Shown here: piece after piece, positions 24,838 through 33,973 of the stretch | Layout of the letters: each line of letters opens with the position of its first letter | Position numbering within the stretch: position 1 is the stretch's first letter | Origin: Microbulbifer sp. GL-2 | Lineage (GTDB): Bacteria > Pseudomonadota > Gammaproteobacteria > Pseudomonadales > Cellvibrionaceae | Length of the DNA stretch: 64,000 nt | Direction of reading: 5' to 3' | NCBI RefSeq assembly: GCF_007183175.1 | Contig: NZ_AP019807.1 | Span: 4,398,001-4,462,000, forward strand | Position numbers and translations under genes: made by a program | Notes under the pieces: model-generated | Database searches by the model: none | What the model was told of the DNA's origin: nothing | Seen by the model: the letters and a program-made list of their open reading frames with translations, nothing else

Positions 24838-27080
24838 TGCCCTGGATGAAATGGCTACCGTGGCGCTTCTTCGTACGCAGATTCGCCACCGCCCACGGCT
24901 TCCTCGACCCACTCACCTTAATGGCGCGTTTACAGCGTTTTGCCGAGCCTTCAGAGGTCAGTGAGCCCATTGAGCTGCTCCGCGCCGGGGCTGTTTTCCA
25001 TGCTCGAGCCCTGATCAATAGCAAAGTCATCCAGCACAACCTCGACTGGGTATGGCCATATTGGATTCAGCGTCAGTTTGACCCTAGGGACAAGTCATTC
25101 ATTCCTCGTGCCTTTTCAATTACCCACTGTAATCTCAGCCATCGAAACTGGACTGCTATAGGTATTCCCGATTGCGATGAGCTGCCAGTTATCGATCCGC
25201 GCGGCCTGCTCACCCCACACTATGATGGCTGGTCTATCGACGCCTGGGTGATTGGCGACTCTGGCGACGAGCTGACCCCTGCCAGCCTTGCTTATTGCGA
25301 GCAACACCAGGAGCTGGGCAACAATGTCTCAGTGGTGACCGAATCTGCGCTAAAAGGTTTGAAGCTGCGCAACCGCGCTCACGTAGAAGAACGACAGGGA
25401 AAGCCCTGCTGTGTGATGGATCTCACTGCCAGCTGCCGCGACGGCGGCTGGTTGCTGGTAGTACTCCGCCCATGTAACCCAGAAGGGGTCAGCTTTGTAC
25501 ACAAGGTGAGGCTTGAGGAAAGCGCCAAGCGCTGGCTGATTGAGGACCATCCAGCGGTTGAGTTCGGGCAAGCGGTGGACAAGCACCTCGCATCCGATTA
25601 TCGCGGTGGGGATATCTACCTGCACCTGAAAGACGAACACGGCCGCATGTCCGGTGAGTGTGATGTCGGCATGGCGACTGCAGCAGCCATGTTTCGCGTC
25701 GAGAGACACAAACCGCTAAAGCTGGATGTCTCCATTCCCCTGGGACAGGATTTCCAGGGTAGCCAGCCCACCAAAACCTGGAAGGACAGCCTGAAGGGGC
25801 ACTGCACCCTGCAGGTACCAGACAGGGACTTCCAGTTTCTATACGACTCAGCAATCCGAACCCTGATTCTTCACTCCCCCAAAGATGTATACCCAGGCCC
25901 CTATACCTATAAGCGCTTCTGGTTTCGCGATGCCGCTTTTATGATCCAGTCACTGCTATTTGCCGGCCTTACCAAGCGGGCTGAAAGGGCTCTGGAACAA
26001 TTTCCCCAACGGCAGAAGCGCGATGGTTTTTTTCATTCCCAGGATGGTGAGTGGGACTCCAACGGCGAAGCTCTGTGGATTCTCGATCTCTACTGCCAGA
26101 TGACCAACAAGCCTTTGAAACAGGACTGGTGCGACCCGGTACTCAAAGGTGCACGATGGATAATCGGCAAACGTCTGCCCCAGGATGGCAGCCCCTGTGC
26201 CGGACTGCTCCCCGCCGGCTTCAGCGCCGAACACCTGGGGCCCAATGACTGTTATTACTGGGATGATTTCTGGGGTGTGGCTGGGTTGCATGCAGCCGCC
26301 ACTATCTGCACACGAGAGGGCATCGACGATAACGCTCACCGGTTCAATACAGCGGCCGGGGACTTCCAGCGCACAATCGACAACAGCTTGTCCCAGGCTC
26401 AGCAGAAAGTCGGCCGCGCAGCCATGCCGGCTTCTCCCAACCGCCGACTCGACGCCGGTGCAATTGGCTCTATTGCCGCCGGCTACCCACTTCAGCTCTA
26501 CCCACCGGAAGACCCCAGGCTTACCGATCTGGCTGACTTCCTGATCGACAACTGTTTTGTCAACGGTGGGTTTTTCCAGGACATGATCCACTCCGGGATC
26601 AATGCCTATCTGACCCTACATATCGCCCAGGTGCTGCTAAGGGCAGGTGACAGACGCTGCCTGGACCTGATGCGCAATGTCGCGCAGCTGGCCTCCCCTA
26701 CCGGTCAGTGGCCGGAGGCCATCCACCCCCACTCTTTAGGGGGCTGTATGGGCGACGGGCAGCACGCCTGGGCGGCGGCCGAATGGGTGGCTATGCAGCG
26801 CAATTGCTTTGTACGGGAAGAGCAGGATGCATTGATCCTGATATCCGGGTTACCACCAGAGTGGCTCAAAGATACTTCCGCCAAAAAACCTATTCTCTTC
26901 GGCCCAGCCCCGACCCGATTTGGGGTGATTTCCATGGAAATTACTCCTGGCACCACGCCGAAAGTATCCTGGAAAGGAGAATGGCACGGAAAGCCACCAG
27001 CCATCGCCATCAACCCCCTCGGCTTTCCTCCCACCCTGGTTGGCGATGGGGTGCATTCCGTAGAGTTGAAAAGCCCATGA
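24837..27080 (+). CDS. Six-hairpin-type glycosidase-like protein
   Basis: 747 residues from ATG at 24837 (TAATG overlap). No signal peptide, so cytoplasmic. The N-terminal half is beta-rich; the C-terminal half (about 370-740) has the helix-repeat and aromatic/acidic pattern of (alpha/alpha)6-barrel glycosidases such as amylo-1,6-glucosidase: YKRFWFRDAAFMIQSLLFAG, HSQDGEWDSNGEALWIL, GPNDCYYWDDFWGVAGL and GQWPEAIHPHSLGGCMGDG, with plausible catalytic Asp/Glu. The exact GH family and substrate cannot be named. Adjacent to a GT4 enzyme, so it may trim or remodel the glycan that enzyme builds. Confidence 0.65.
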   Translation: MPWMKWLPWRFFVRRFATAHGFLDPLTLMARLQRFAEPSEVSEPIELLRAGAVFHARALINSKVIQHNLDWVWPYWIQRQFDPRDKSFIPRAFSITHCNLSHRNWTAIGIPDCDELPVIDPRGLLTPHYDGWSIDAWVIGDSGDELTPASLAYCEQHQELGNNVSVVTESALKGLKLRNRAHVEERQGKPCCVMDLTASCRDGGWLLVVLRPCNPEGVSFVHKVRLEESAKRWLIEDHPAVEFGQAVDKHLASDYRGGDIYLHLKDEHGRMSGECDVGMATAAAMFRVERHKPLKLDVSIPLGQDFQGSQPTKTWKDSLKGHCTLQVPDRDFQFLYDSAIRTLILHSPKDVYPGPYTYKRFWFRDAAFMIQSLLFAGLTKRAERALEQFPQRQKRDGFFHSQDGEWDSNGEALWILDLYCQMTNKPLKQDWCDPVLKGARWIIGKRLPQDGSPCAGLLPAGFSAEHLGPNDCYYWDDFWGVAGLHAAATICTREGIDDNAHRFNTAAGDFQRTIDNSLSQAQQKVGRAAMPASPNRRLDAGAIGSIAAGYPLQLYPPEDPRLTDLADFLIDNCFVNGGFFQDMIHSGINAYLTLHIAQVLLRAGDRRCLDLMRNVAQLASPTGQWPEAIHPHSLGGCMGDGQHAWAAAEWVAMQRNCFVREEQDALILISGLPPEWLKDTSAKKPILFGPAPTRFGVISMEITPGTTPKVSWKGEWHGKPPAIAINPLGFPPTLVGDGVHSVELKSP

Positions 27081-28351
27081 ATATAGTAATGCTAACCAAT
27101 ACTTACCTGCCCCACGTTGGTGGTGTAGCGCATTCGGTATCAGCTTTCAGCGAAGAGTACCGCAGGCATGGGCATAACGTGCTGGTGATTGCCCCAGAGT
27201 TCGCACAACAGCTCGCCCGCGAGGAGCATGTATTGCGAATTCATGCGATACAGAACTTCAACGGCAGTGATTTCTCTTTTGCTCTGCCCTTCTCTCTCGC
27301 CCTGAACGAACGGCTCGATGCCTTCAAACCGGACATCATCCACTCCCACCACCCTTTCCTGCTAGGCCTGACAGCTCTGCGAATTGCCCGCGAACGTGAG
27401 CTCCCTCTGGTTTTCACTCACCACACACTTTACGAGCACTACACCCATAATGTGATGGCCAATTCCCAGGTTATAAAGCGTTTCGCAATAGAGATCGCCA
27501 CCCGCTACGCTAACCTGGCCACTCTGGTATTGGCTCCAAGCCTCAGTGTTGTGCGGCTGTTGCGAGAACGCGGCGTGCGTACGCCTATTGCAGAGGTGCC
27601 AACCGGGGTACGCATAGAGGACTACTGCGGCGGCGATGGCAGGGGTATCCGTGACCAGTTGCATATTCCCCAGTCTGCATTTGTGGTAGGCCACCTCGGC
27701 AGATTTGGTCAGGAAAAGAACCTGCCTTTCCTGTGTGAATCTGTAGCGCGTTTTATGCACGACCGGGACAATACCCACTTCCTGCTGGCGGGAAGTGGAC
27801 CGCTGGAAGATGACCTGCGTGACTTCTTTACTCAGCAAGGGCTGCTGCAGCGGGTACATATGCCAGGCAAAGTGCTCGGTTCAGCACGGCGCGACATGTA
27901 CAGTGCCATGGATACCTTCGTGTTCTCCTCAACAACTGAAACCCAGGGCCTGGTCCTGTCCGAGGCAATGGCCAGTGGTGTTCCTGTTATTGCACTGGAG
28001 GCCAACGGGACACGGGAAATGGTCAAAGACCGGATTAATGGCCGATTGATCACTGGCAACGATATAAATCAATTCGTATCCGCCATCCACTGGCTGCACG
28101 ATACTCCTCCAGGGGGGCGCCGGGAGCTGATTCACCAGGCAGTGTGTACCGCCAGGGATTTCTCCATGAAGAGCTGTGCCCAGCGTGCACTCGACCTCTA
28201 CCAGCCACTAGTGAAGAGCTATAAGCCTCCAAATAGCGCCCGCCTCTCCCAGTGGGTGCGTATGCGCAAATTAATGGGGGCGCAGTGGGAGATTATCGAA
28301 GGGCTGACAGGAGCTGCGGGGGCGGCACTCAGCCAGACACCGGAGCAGTAA
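27077..28351 (+). CDS. GT4-family glycosyltransferase
   Basis: 424 residues from ATG at 27077 (ATGA overlap with the glycosidase stop). GT-B fold: N-terminal donor-independent half begins MNIVMLTNTYLPHVGGVAHS, with HSHHPFLLG and FTHHTLYEHY; the C-terminal half has GHLGRFGQEKN, LLAGSGPLEDDL and the EX7E motif in TTETQGLVLSEAMASGVPV. The sequence resembles diacylglycerol glucosyltransferases and PimB-type mannosyltransferases that use membrane lipids as acceptors; the acceptor here is inferred. Confidence 0.8.
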   Translation: MNIVMLTNTYLPHVGGVAHSVSAFSEEYRRHGHNVLVIAPEFAQQLAREEHVLRIHAIQNFNGSDFSFALPFSLALNERLDAFKPDIIHSHHPFLLGLTALRIARERELPLVFTHHTLYEHYTHNVMANSQVIKRFAIEIATRYANLATLVLAPSLSVVRLLRERGVRTPIAEVPTGVRIEDYCGGDGRGIRDQLHIPQSAFVVGHLGRFGQEKNLPFLCESVARFMHDRDNTHFLLAGSGPLEDDLRDFFTQQGLLQRVHMPGKVLGSARRDMYSAMDTFVFSSTTETQGLVLSEAMASGVPVIALEANGTREMVKDRINGRLITGNDINQFVSAIHWLHDTPPGGRRELIHQAVCTARDFSMKSCAQRALDLYQPLVKSYKPPNSARLSQWVRMRKLMGAQWEIIEGLTGAAGAALSQTPEQ

Positions 28352-28360
28352 ACCCCAGTA

Positions 28361-30790
28361 ATGTTAAGCCGTATTGGACTCTCCGTCAGGCGCTGGCGCC
28401 GCCGCTTCAGCCGCAGCGAGTGGATTGCATCACTGCTCGGGCTCTCTACCAGTGGGCGCCAACCCCATGCTCCCGGACTGATCCTGATTCAAATTGATGG
28501 CCTGGCCCATCCGGAATTACTCAAAGCCCTGGCCAGAGGCCGTATGCCTTTCCTGAAAAGGCTGATTCGGAAGGAACACTACCGCCTGGAGCACATGTAT
28601 CCTGGAGTCCCCTCCACCACACCGGCTGTGCAAGCTGAGCTCTTCTACGGCGTGCGTCAGGCGGTACCAGCCTTCGGTTTCCTGGTCCATGAGACCCAGA
28701 AACTTGGACGAATGTATGACCCCGATGTGGCCGCATTGGTGGAAAAGAGAATCAATACCCAGCAGCGCGACCCCTTGCTGCGTGGTGGAAGTTGTTATCT
28801 CAGCCTGTTCCGCGCCGGCACCAAGACCGGCGAAGCACACTTTTGTCCAGCCGACCAGGGCTGGGGACCCGCCTTGCGCAGCGCCAGCCCGCTGACCATC
28901 TGTATCTTGTTAATTACCAATATCTGGAGCCTGATTCGTACCGGCGCCCTGATTGTGGCGGAGTTGATTCTATCCTTGGTGGACTGCGTGCGCGGGTTGA
29001 TGCAGGGGCAAAACTTCATGAAGGAGCTGATGTTTATACCCACCCGGGTCGGCATTACCATCCTCACACGGGAGTTTTGCACCATGGGCGCCAAGGTGGA
29101 TATCACCCGTGGCCTACCCATTATCTATGTCAATCTGCTCGGTTACGACGAACAGGCGCACCGCCGTGGACCACGTTCAGCTTTTGCCCACTGGGTGCTC
29201 AAAGGTATAGACGATGCCGTGGCGCGAATCTGGCGCGCCGCCCACGCGTCGGACCGGCGCCACTATGATGTGTGGATCTTCTCCGATCACGGACAGGAAC
29301 AAACCCTGCCCTACGAAGAGCTTCATGGTCGCAGTCTCGGTGACGCCCTGTCAGAAATCCTATCGGGGCTAACGAAACCGCCAAAAATCGAGCCGGGCCA
29401 AAGTAGACGCGGCGTACAGCTGGAGCGGGCCCGCTTATTTGGCAGCGAGTGGATGGATAAGGTCGAACTGGAGCGGACTCCGGAAAAGAACGGCAGTAAA
29501 ACCCCGCTGGCATTGACCGCTCTCGGCCCCCTGGCAATGCTTTACAACCTGGATATAGACGATCATAGCCGTGAAGATGTCGCACGTATGATCGTTGAAG
29601 AGGCCCATGTACCCCTGGTGCTCTACCGAGTGGACCCCAATTCGGACTCCTCTCCGGTACACGGCTGGTGGAAACACGGCCCGGTACGCCTGCCAGAGGA
29701 TGGCCGCGAGTTAATGGGGGATGAGCACCCCTATCCCGACCAGGCTATCTCCGACATGATCTCCCTGTGCAGCCACCCGGATGCCGGTGACTTTATGATG
29801 TACGGCTGGTGTTCCAGCGAAGAGCAACCGCTGACATTCGCCATGGAAAACGGCAGCCACGGTGCCGCCGGACCCAATGAGACCCACGCTTTCGCCCTGA
29901 TGCCAGAGGATATTCAGCCGCCGGACCCAGGCCTCGGCTATTGGCGCCCGCAGGACTTGCGCTCCGCCGCCAGGGCCTATCTTCGTGGCGCACGCCCAAT
30001 GAAGCTTGATGAGCACAGGGCGCCTCAGAAAACCCTCAGAATCATGACCTACAACGTGCATAGCTGCCAAGGAATGGACGGCACCCTCTCCCCCCAGCGC
30101 ATCGCCAGGGTCATAGCCCGCTATCGTCCCGATGTGGTGGCCCTGCAAGAATTGGATGTAAAGCGCAAACGCAGCGGCGGCCTGGACCAGGCGGAACGGC
30201 TGGCTCGGCTGTTGGCGATGGATGTGCACTTTCAGCCGGCGATCAACCTGAAAGAAGAACGCTACGGCGATGCAATTCTTACTCACCTGCCAGTAAAGCT
30301 GATCAAGAAAGGAATTCTGCCCGGTCCCCCAAAGGGCAAAGGCCGACTATTCAATCCCGCCGCCGATGAGCCCCGCGGTGCAGTCTGGGTGGAAATTGAG
30401 CACAATGGTAACAGGATCCAGATCATCAATACCCACCTGGGTCTTTCCCGCGCCGAACGCTTGCGCCAGGTGGATGCACTACTGGGCCCGGAATGGTTGA
30501 GCAACCCCCGCTGCAAAGGTGAACGAATCTTATTGGGTGACTTTAACGCCTTGCCAGCTTCGGCAGAGTGTAAGCGCCTTGGCGGTTACCTGCGCGATGC
30601 TCAGGAGCAAGCGCCCCGGCACATACCCAAAGGGACATTCCTAAAAGTGCGGATCGACCATATTTTTCTAAGTGCCGGCATCGGAGTAAAGAAGGTGCGG
30701 ATTCCCCGTACTGCCCTCACCCGCCAAGCTTCGGATCATCTGCCACTGATTGTGGATATCGAAGTGCCTTTCCGGCCTGGACCATCTTAA
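28361..30790 (+). CDS. Alkaline-phosphatase-like / EEP phosphodiesterase fusion
   Basis: 809 residues, two hydrolase modules. Residues about 40-520 are an alkaline-phosphatase superfamily domain: metal ligands in LILIQIDGLAHPE, nucleophile region PGVPSTTPAV, NLLGYDEQAHRRGP and WIFSDHGQEQ. Residues about 560-800 are an endonuclease/exonuclease/phosphatase (EEP) domain: MTYNVHSCQG, ALQELD, IINTHLG, LLGDFNALP, RIDHIF and ASDHLPL. A C-terminal EEP of this kind resembles E. coli YbhP, which lies beside cardiolipin synthase genes. Short basic N-terminus, no clear signal peptide; two hydrophobic stretches about 180-215 could anchor it. Last gene of the four-gene operon. Confidence 0.75.
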   Translation: MLSRIGLSVRRWRRRFSRSEWIASLLGLSTSGRQPHAPGLILIQIDGLAHPELLKALARGRMPFLKRLIRKEHYRLEHMYPGVPSTTPAVQAELFYGVRQAVPAFGFLVHETQKLGRMYDPDVAALVEKRINTQQRDPLLRGGSCYLSLFRAGTKTGEAHFCPADQGWGPALRSASPLTICILLITNIWSLIRTGALIVAELILSLVDCVRGLMQGQNFMKELMFIPTRVGITILTREFCTMGAKVDITRGLPIIYVNLLGYDEQAHRRGPRSAFAHWVLKGIDDAVARIWRAAHASDRRHYDVWIFSDHGQEQTLPYEELHGRSLGDALSEILSGLTKPPKIEPGQSRRGVQLERARLFGSEWMDKVELERTPEKNGSKTPLALTALGPLAMLYNLDIDDHSREDVARMIVEEAHVPLVLYRVDPNSDSSPVHGWWKHGPVRLPEDGRELMGDEHPYPDQAISDMISLCSHPDAGDFMMYGWCSSEEQPLTFAMENGSHGAAGPNETHAFALMPEDIQPPDPGLGYWRPQDLRSAARAYLRGARPMKLDEHRAPQKTLRIMTYNVHSCQGMDGTLSPQRIARVIARYRPDVVALQELDVKRKRSGGLDQAERLARLLAMDVHFQPAINLKEERYGDAILTHLPVKLIKKGILPGPPKGKGRLFNPAADEPRGAVWVEIEHNGNRIQIINTHLGLSRAERLRQVDALLGPEWLSNPRCKGERILLGDFNALPASAECKRLGGYLRDAQEQAPRHIPKGTFLKVRIDHIFLSAGIGVKKVRIPRTALTRQASDHLPLIVDIEVPFRPGPS

Positions 30791-30977
30791 AACACTTGAA
30801 AACCGGCCACGCACCCTTATTAATAGCAAGAGAGGATTCGGCTAAAACCCTGTAAAAACTGCGGTTTTTCGGATTCGAAAAGACTTATAGCCAGCACATA
30901 AAAGGGATTTCCCGACTTGATGGTCCCCACTGTGGGCTATATGATTCCGGTATCAATTAAATAGCAGGAGTCGCTAA

Positions 30978-31661
30978 ATGCAACCGCAAGCTTATACAAA
31001 TACCCGCGCACTGGACCGCTCGGAATCGGCGAAGGTGTTGCGCAATACCTATGCCCTGCTGGCTATGACTGTGCTTTTCAGTGCTGTTACTGCCGGTATT
31101 TCTATGGCCATCGGAATGGGCCGCGGCATGAGCCTGATTTGCTCCCTAGGAGCCCTGGCGCTTATCTGGTTTGTACTGCCGCGCACCGCAAACTCCAGCG
31201 CTGGCGTCGGCGTGGTTTTCGCCTTCACTGGTCTTCTGGGCGCCTCCATTGGCCCTATGCTTAACCACTATCTGGGTCTCGCCGGCGGCGGCCAGATTGT
31301 AATGCAGGCTCTGGGCACCACAGCTGTTATCTTCTTTGCGCTGTCTGCCTATGTGCTGACCACTCGTAAAGATTTCAGTTTTATGGGCGGCTTCCTTGCC
31401 GTAGGCCTGATCGCCGTGCTGGTTTGCCTGTTAGCCGTAATCGTTGCCGGGCTCTTCGGTATCCATATGCCATTGGTTAGCGTTGCCCTGAGTGGAGTTA
31501 TTGCGCTACTGATGTCTGGCTTCATCCTGTATGACACCAGCCGTATTATTAATGGCGGTGAAACCAACTACCTGATGGCCACAGCTTCCCTTTACCTGAA
31601 CATCTTCAACCTGTTCACCAGCCTGCTGCACATCCTTGGATTCGCATCCTCTGACGACTAA
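30978..31661 (+). CDS. Bax inhibitor-1 family protein, YccA-like
   Basis: 227 residues, seven hydrophobic segments with the BI-1 family pattern: LRNTYALLAMTVLFSA at the start, GFILYDTSRIINGGETNYLM (conserved Asp pair region) and the C-terminal NIFNLFTSLLHILG. In E. coli, YccA modulates the FtsH protease. Located directly upstream of tusD, as in other gammaproteobacteria, but separated from it by a terminator. ATG follows GGAG at 30967. Confidence 0.85.
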   Translation: MQPQAYTNTRALDRSESAKVLRNTYALLAMTVLFSAVTAGISMAIGMGRGMSLICSLGALALIWFVLPRTANSSAGVGVVFAFTGLLGASIGPMLNHYLGLAGGGQIVMQALGTTAVIFFALSAYVLTTRKDFSFMGGFLAVGLIAVLVCLLAVIVAGLFGIHMPLVSVALSGVIALLMSGFILYDTSRIINGGETNYLMATASLYLNIFNLFTSLLHILGFASSDD

Positions 31662-31690
31662 GCAACAGCTCTGCTGAACAAGATACAATG

Positions 31691-31710
31691 CCCCGCCAAG
31701 CGGGGCATTT
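31691..31710 (+). terminator. Rho-independent terminator
   Basis: CCCCGC-CAA-GCGGGG followed by CATTTTACC, between the BI-1 gene and tusD. Confidence 0.6.
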
Positions 31711-31726
31711 TACCATTTGGCCCCCT

Positions 31727-32119
31727 ATGAAGTTTTCACTGGCAGTTTACTCTGCACCCCACGCCTCCCAATCTGCCTCCAGTGCCCTGCGCTTTGCCAA
31801 AGCTCTGTTGGCGAAAGGTCACGAGATCTATCGGGTCTTTTTCTACTGCGATGGCGTGCAGAATGGCAATAGCATCGCCGCACCTCCCCAGGACGAATCC
31901 GACCTGACCGGAGAATGGCAAACTCTGCAACGTGAGCACAACCTGGACCTTGTAGTTTGTATTGCCGCCGCACAGAGACGCGGCGTTTTAAGCCAGCGGG
32001 AAGCGAATCGTCTGGAGAAGCCCTCTGCCAATCTCGCTGAGGGGTTTGAACTGGCCGGCCTTGGTCAATTGACCGATGCCGTAGTTAACTCCGAACGCCT
32101 GGTAACCTTTGGAGGCTAG
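31727..32119 (+). CDS. tusD: Sulfurtransferase subunit TusD
   Basis: 130 residues of the DsrE fold, starting at ATG 31727 (MKFSLAVYSAPHASQSASSA). The sulfur-carrying Cys is in DLVVCIAAAQRRGV. TusD in the TusBCD hexamer accepts persulfide from TusA and hands it to TusE, feeding MnmA for 2-thiouridine in tRNA. First gene of tusDCBE. Confidence 0.9.
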   Translation: MKFSLAVYSAPHASQSASSALRFAKALLAKGHEIYRVFFYCDGVQNGNSIAAPPQDESDLTGEWQTLQREHNLDLVVCIAAAQRRGVLSQREANRLEKPSANLAEGFELAGLGQLTDAVVNSERLVTFGG

Positions 32120-32121
32120 TT

Positions 32122-32484
32122 ATGAGTAATACAGCGCTGGCACTGTGCCGGACAGCCCCCTACGGTAGCGCACTTGCCCGTGAAGGGCTCGAAGCAGTAC
32201 TCGCTTCTTGCGCAATGGAACAGGAGGTGGACCTGCTATTTCTCGGTGATGGGGTTTTCCAGTTATTGGATAACCAGTCAGCGGGGGAAATTCTGCAAAA
32301 GAATCTGCGCCGTAACCTACTGGCACTGCCCATGTTTGGTCTGGAGCAGCTATTTGTTTGCTCAAAGAGCCTGGCGGAGAGAAGAATCGCCCCCGAACAG
32401 GTCCAGGTTCCCGGCATAATCGTTAAAGTGATCGAACATCCGAGCTCTTTGATTGCCTCTTATCAATGTGTATTGAGCTTTTGA
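32122..32484 (+). CDS. tusC: Sulfur-relay protein TusC
   Basis: 120 residues, DsrF/DsrE fold; APYGSALAREGLEAVLA and VDLLFLGDGVFQLLDNQ are typical of TusC. No catalytic cysteine is needed in this subunit. Starts two bases after the tusD stop. Confidence 0.9.
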   Translation: MSNTALALCRTAPYGSALAREGLEAVLASCAMEQEVDLLFLGDGVFQLLDNQSAGEILQKNLRRNLLALPMFGLEQLFVCSKSLAERRIAPEQVQVPGIIVKVIEHPSSLIASYQCVLSF

Positions 32485-32485
32485 T

Positions 32486-32779
32486 ATGACATTACATGTA
32501 GTCAATAAGTCTCCATTCAGCTCCAGTGCCCTGCGTGATTGCCTGCAATGCTTCTCTGAAGGGGATGTATTGCTTTTAATTGAGGACGGCGTGTATGCCC
32601 TGCGCCATGACGCGTTACAGGCGCTACAAAATTCAGCCATTTATTGTCTTGAAGCCGATGCTGCAGCGCGAGGCCAGCAGGAATTAACAGCAATAATATC
32701 CGGTGTCAAAATGATCGACGACACCGGCTGGGTCAATCTCTGTACTGAGCACAACCCTATCGTCAGCTGGTTTAGGTAA
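32486..32779 (+). CDS. tusB: Sulfur-relay protein TusB
   Basis: 97 residues, DsrH family: MTLHVVNKSPFSSSALRDCL, then GDVLLLIEDGVYAL and the C-terminal WVNLCTEHNPIVSWF. Structural subunit of the TusBCD complex. Two-base gap from tusC. Confidence 0.88.
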   Translation: MTLHVVNKSPFSSSALRDCLQCFSEGDVLLLIEDGVYALRHDALQALQNSAIYCLEADAAARGQQELTAIISGVKMIDDTGWVNLCTEHNPIVSWFR

Positions 32780-32784
32780 TAGCG

Positions 32785-33120
32785 GTGAGAACTATCGAAG
32801 TTAAGGGCCGGGAAATTCCCCTCGACAAAGAGGGCTACTTGCGTGATCTAAACGACTGGAGCCAGGATGTTGCAGAACAGCTGGCAACTGCAGAAGGCAT
32901 AGAACTGACAGATGCCCATTGGGAAGTCATTGAACTACTGCAGGACTTTTATCACCAGTTTGAGTTATCTCCTGCCATGCGCCCCCTGGTGAAATTTATC
33001 GGCCAAAAGCTGGGGGCAGACAAAGGGCGTAGTATCTATTTAATGCAACTTTTCCCACCCAGCCCAGCCAGGGTCGCCAGCAAAATCGCCGGCCTGCCCA
33101 AACCCACCAACTGCCTGTAA
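32785..33120 (+). CDS. tusE: Sulfur carrier TusE
   Basis: 111 residues, DsrC family, GTG start at 32785. LDKEGYLRDLNDWSQDVA and HWEVIELLQDFYHQFELSPAMRPLVK are diagnostic. The penultimate Cys110 (PTNCL) is the sulfur-accepting residue. It passes sulfur to MnmA. Last gene of the operon. Confidence 0.9.
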   Translation: MRTIEVKGREIPLDKEGYLRDLNDWSQDVAEQLATAEGIELTDAHWEVIELLQDFYHQFELSPAMRPLVKFIGQKLGADKGRSIYLMQLFPPSPARVASKIAGLPKPTNCL

Positions 33121-33514
33121 TCGGGACTGTTAACCCCATACATACAGCTTTCTTTTCCCCTTCATGAGGGGCGAGAATGTCTGCTTCAATCTAAAAGTGT
33201 GGTCGATAGGCGCAATGGGGGATATTACCTGTTACGGCATGTGCGTAATCGTAGAGTTTCCCGGGCCCCACAGGACCAAATTTCTGGAAGCGTGGAGCAC
33301 CATCAGCAAAACGGGACTATCATCAGTGGCGCCGCCCTGATCGGGTTATCCAACGAACAAACTTCGATCTTTGAATTCAGCTACGACGTAGGGGGCCAGT
33401 GATATGGACTGCAACATACTAAGGGAAGATATCCTTAATCAGATTGGAAAAACCGCCCTATGCTCCTGAAAGTACAATTAGCTGACCACAGAGCAAGGAA
33501 GAGCCCACGTTCCA
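33121..33514. other. Intergenic, no supported gene
   Basis: 394 bp between tusE and the 3' end of the YjbQ-family gene. A 67-codon plus-strand frame at 33199-33402 has no ribosome site or family resemblance. Confidence 0.4.
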
Positions 33515-33919
33515 TCAAACATGCAATATAACCCGCCGCTCCCCGTGATGATGGCGATGTTCCCAAAGGTAGATACCTTGCCAGGTTCCCAGCATCAAGC
33601 GGCCCCCCAGCACTGGGATTGAAAGGCTGGTTGCGGTCAACGCAGACTTGATATGGGCCGGCATATCATCTGGTCCTTCCAGGGTGTGGGTGTAGAGGCG
33701 GTCATCCTCAGGCACCAGCCGATTCAGCCATTGCTCTAGGTCTTTCCGCGCGCTTGGGTCCGCATTCTCCTGAATCAGCAGGCTTGCTGAAGTATGCTGG
33801 ATAAATAGCGTACAAAGCGCCTCGTCCACACCTTGATTGGAGACCCAGTCAGTCACCTGATTGGTAAACTCCTGCAGCCCCTGCCCTCGTACTCTGATTG
33901 CTATCTCGCCTATTGCCAT
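33515..33919 (-). CDS. yjbQ: YjbQ-family (UPF0047) protein
   Basis: 134 residues from ATG at 33919. The family signature is clear: CTLFIQHTSASLLIQENADP, HIKSALTATSLSIPV and LGTWQGIYLWEHRHHHGERR, with the His residues that bind metal. YjbQ proteins show weak thiamine-phosphate synthase activity; the physiological role is unclear. It is divergent from trmA with a 54-bp gap. Confidence 0.88.
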   Translation of the reverse strand: MAIGEIAIRVRGQGLQEFTNQVTDWVSNQGVDEALCTLFIQHTSASLLIQENADPSARKDLEQWLNRLVPEDDRLYTHTLEGPDDMPAHIKSALTATSLSIPVLGGRLMLGTWQGIYLWEHRHHHGERRVILHV

Positions 33920-33973
33920 ACGGATTCCTATATAATTCACGCCCGCTCCATCATTGAGACTACCGTATTCTAT

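Noticed and set aside
33199..33402. 67-codon plus-strand frame after tusE
   Set aside because: No ribosome site, no family resemblance.
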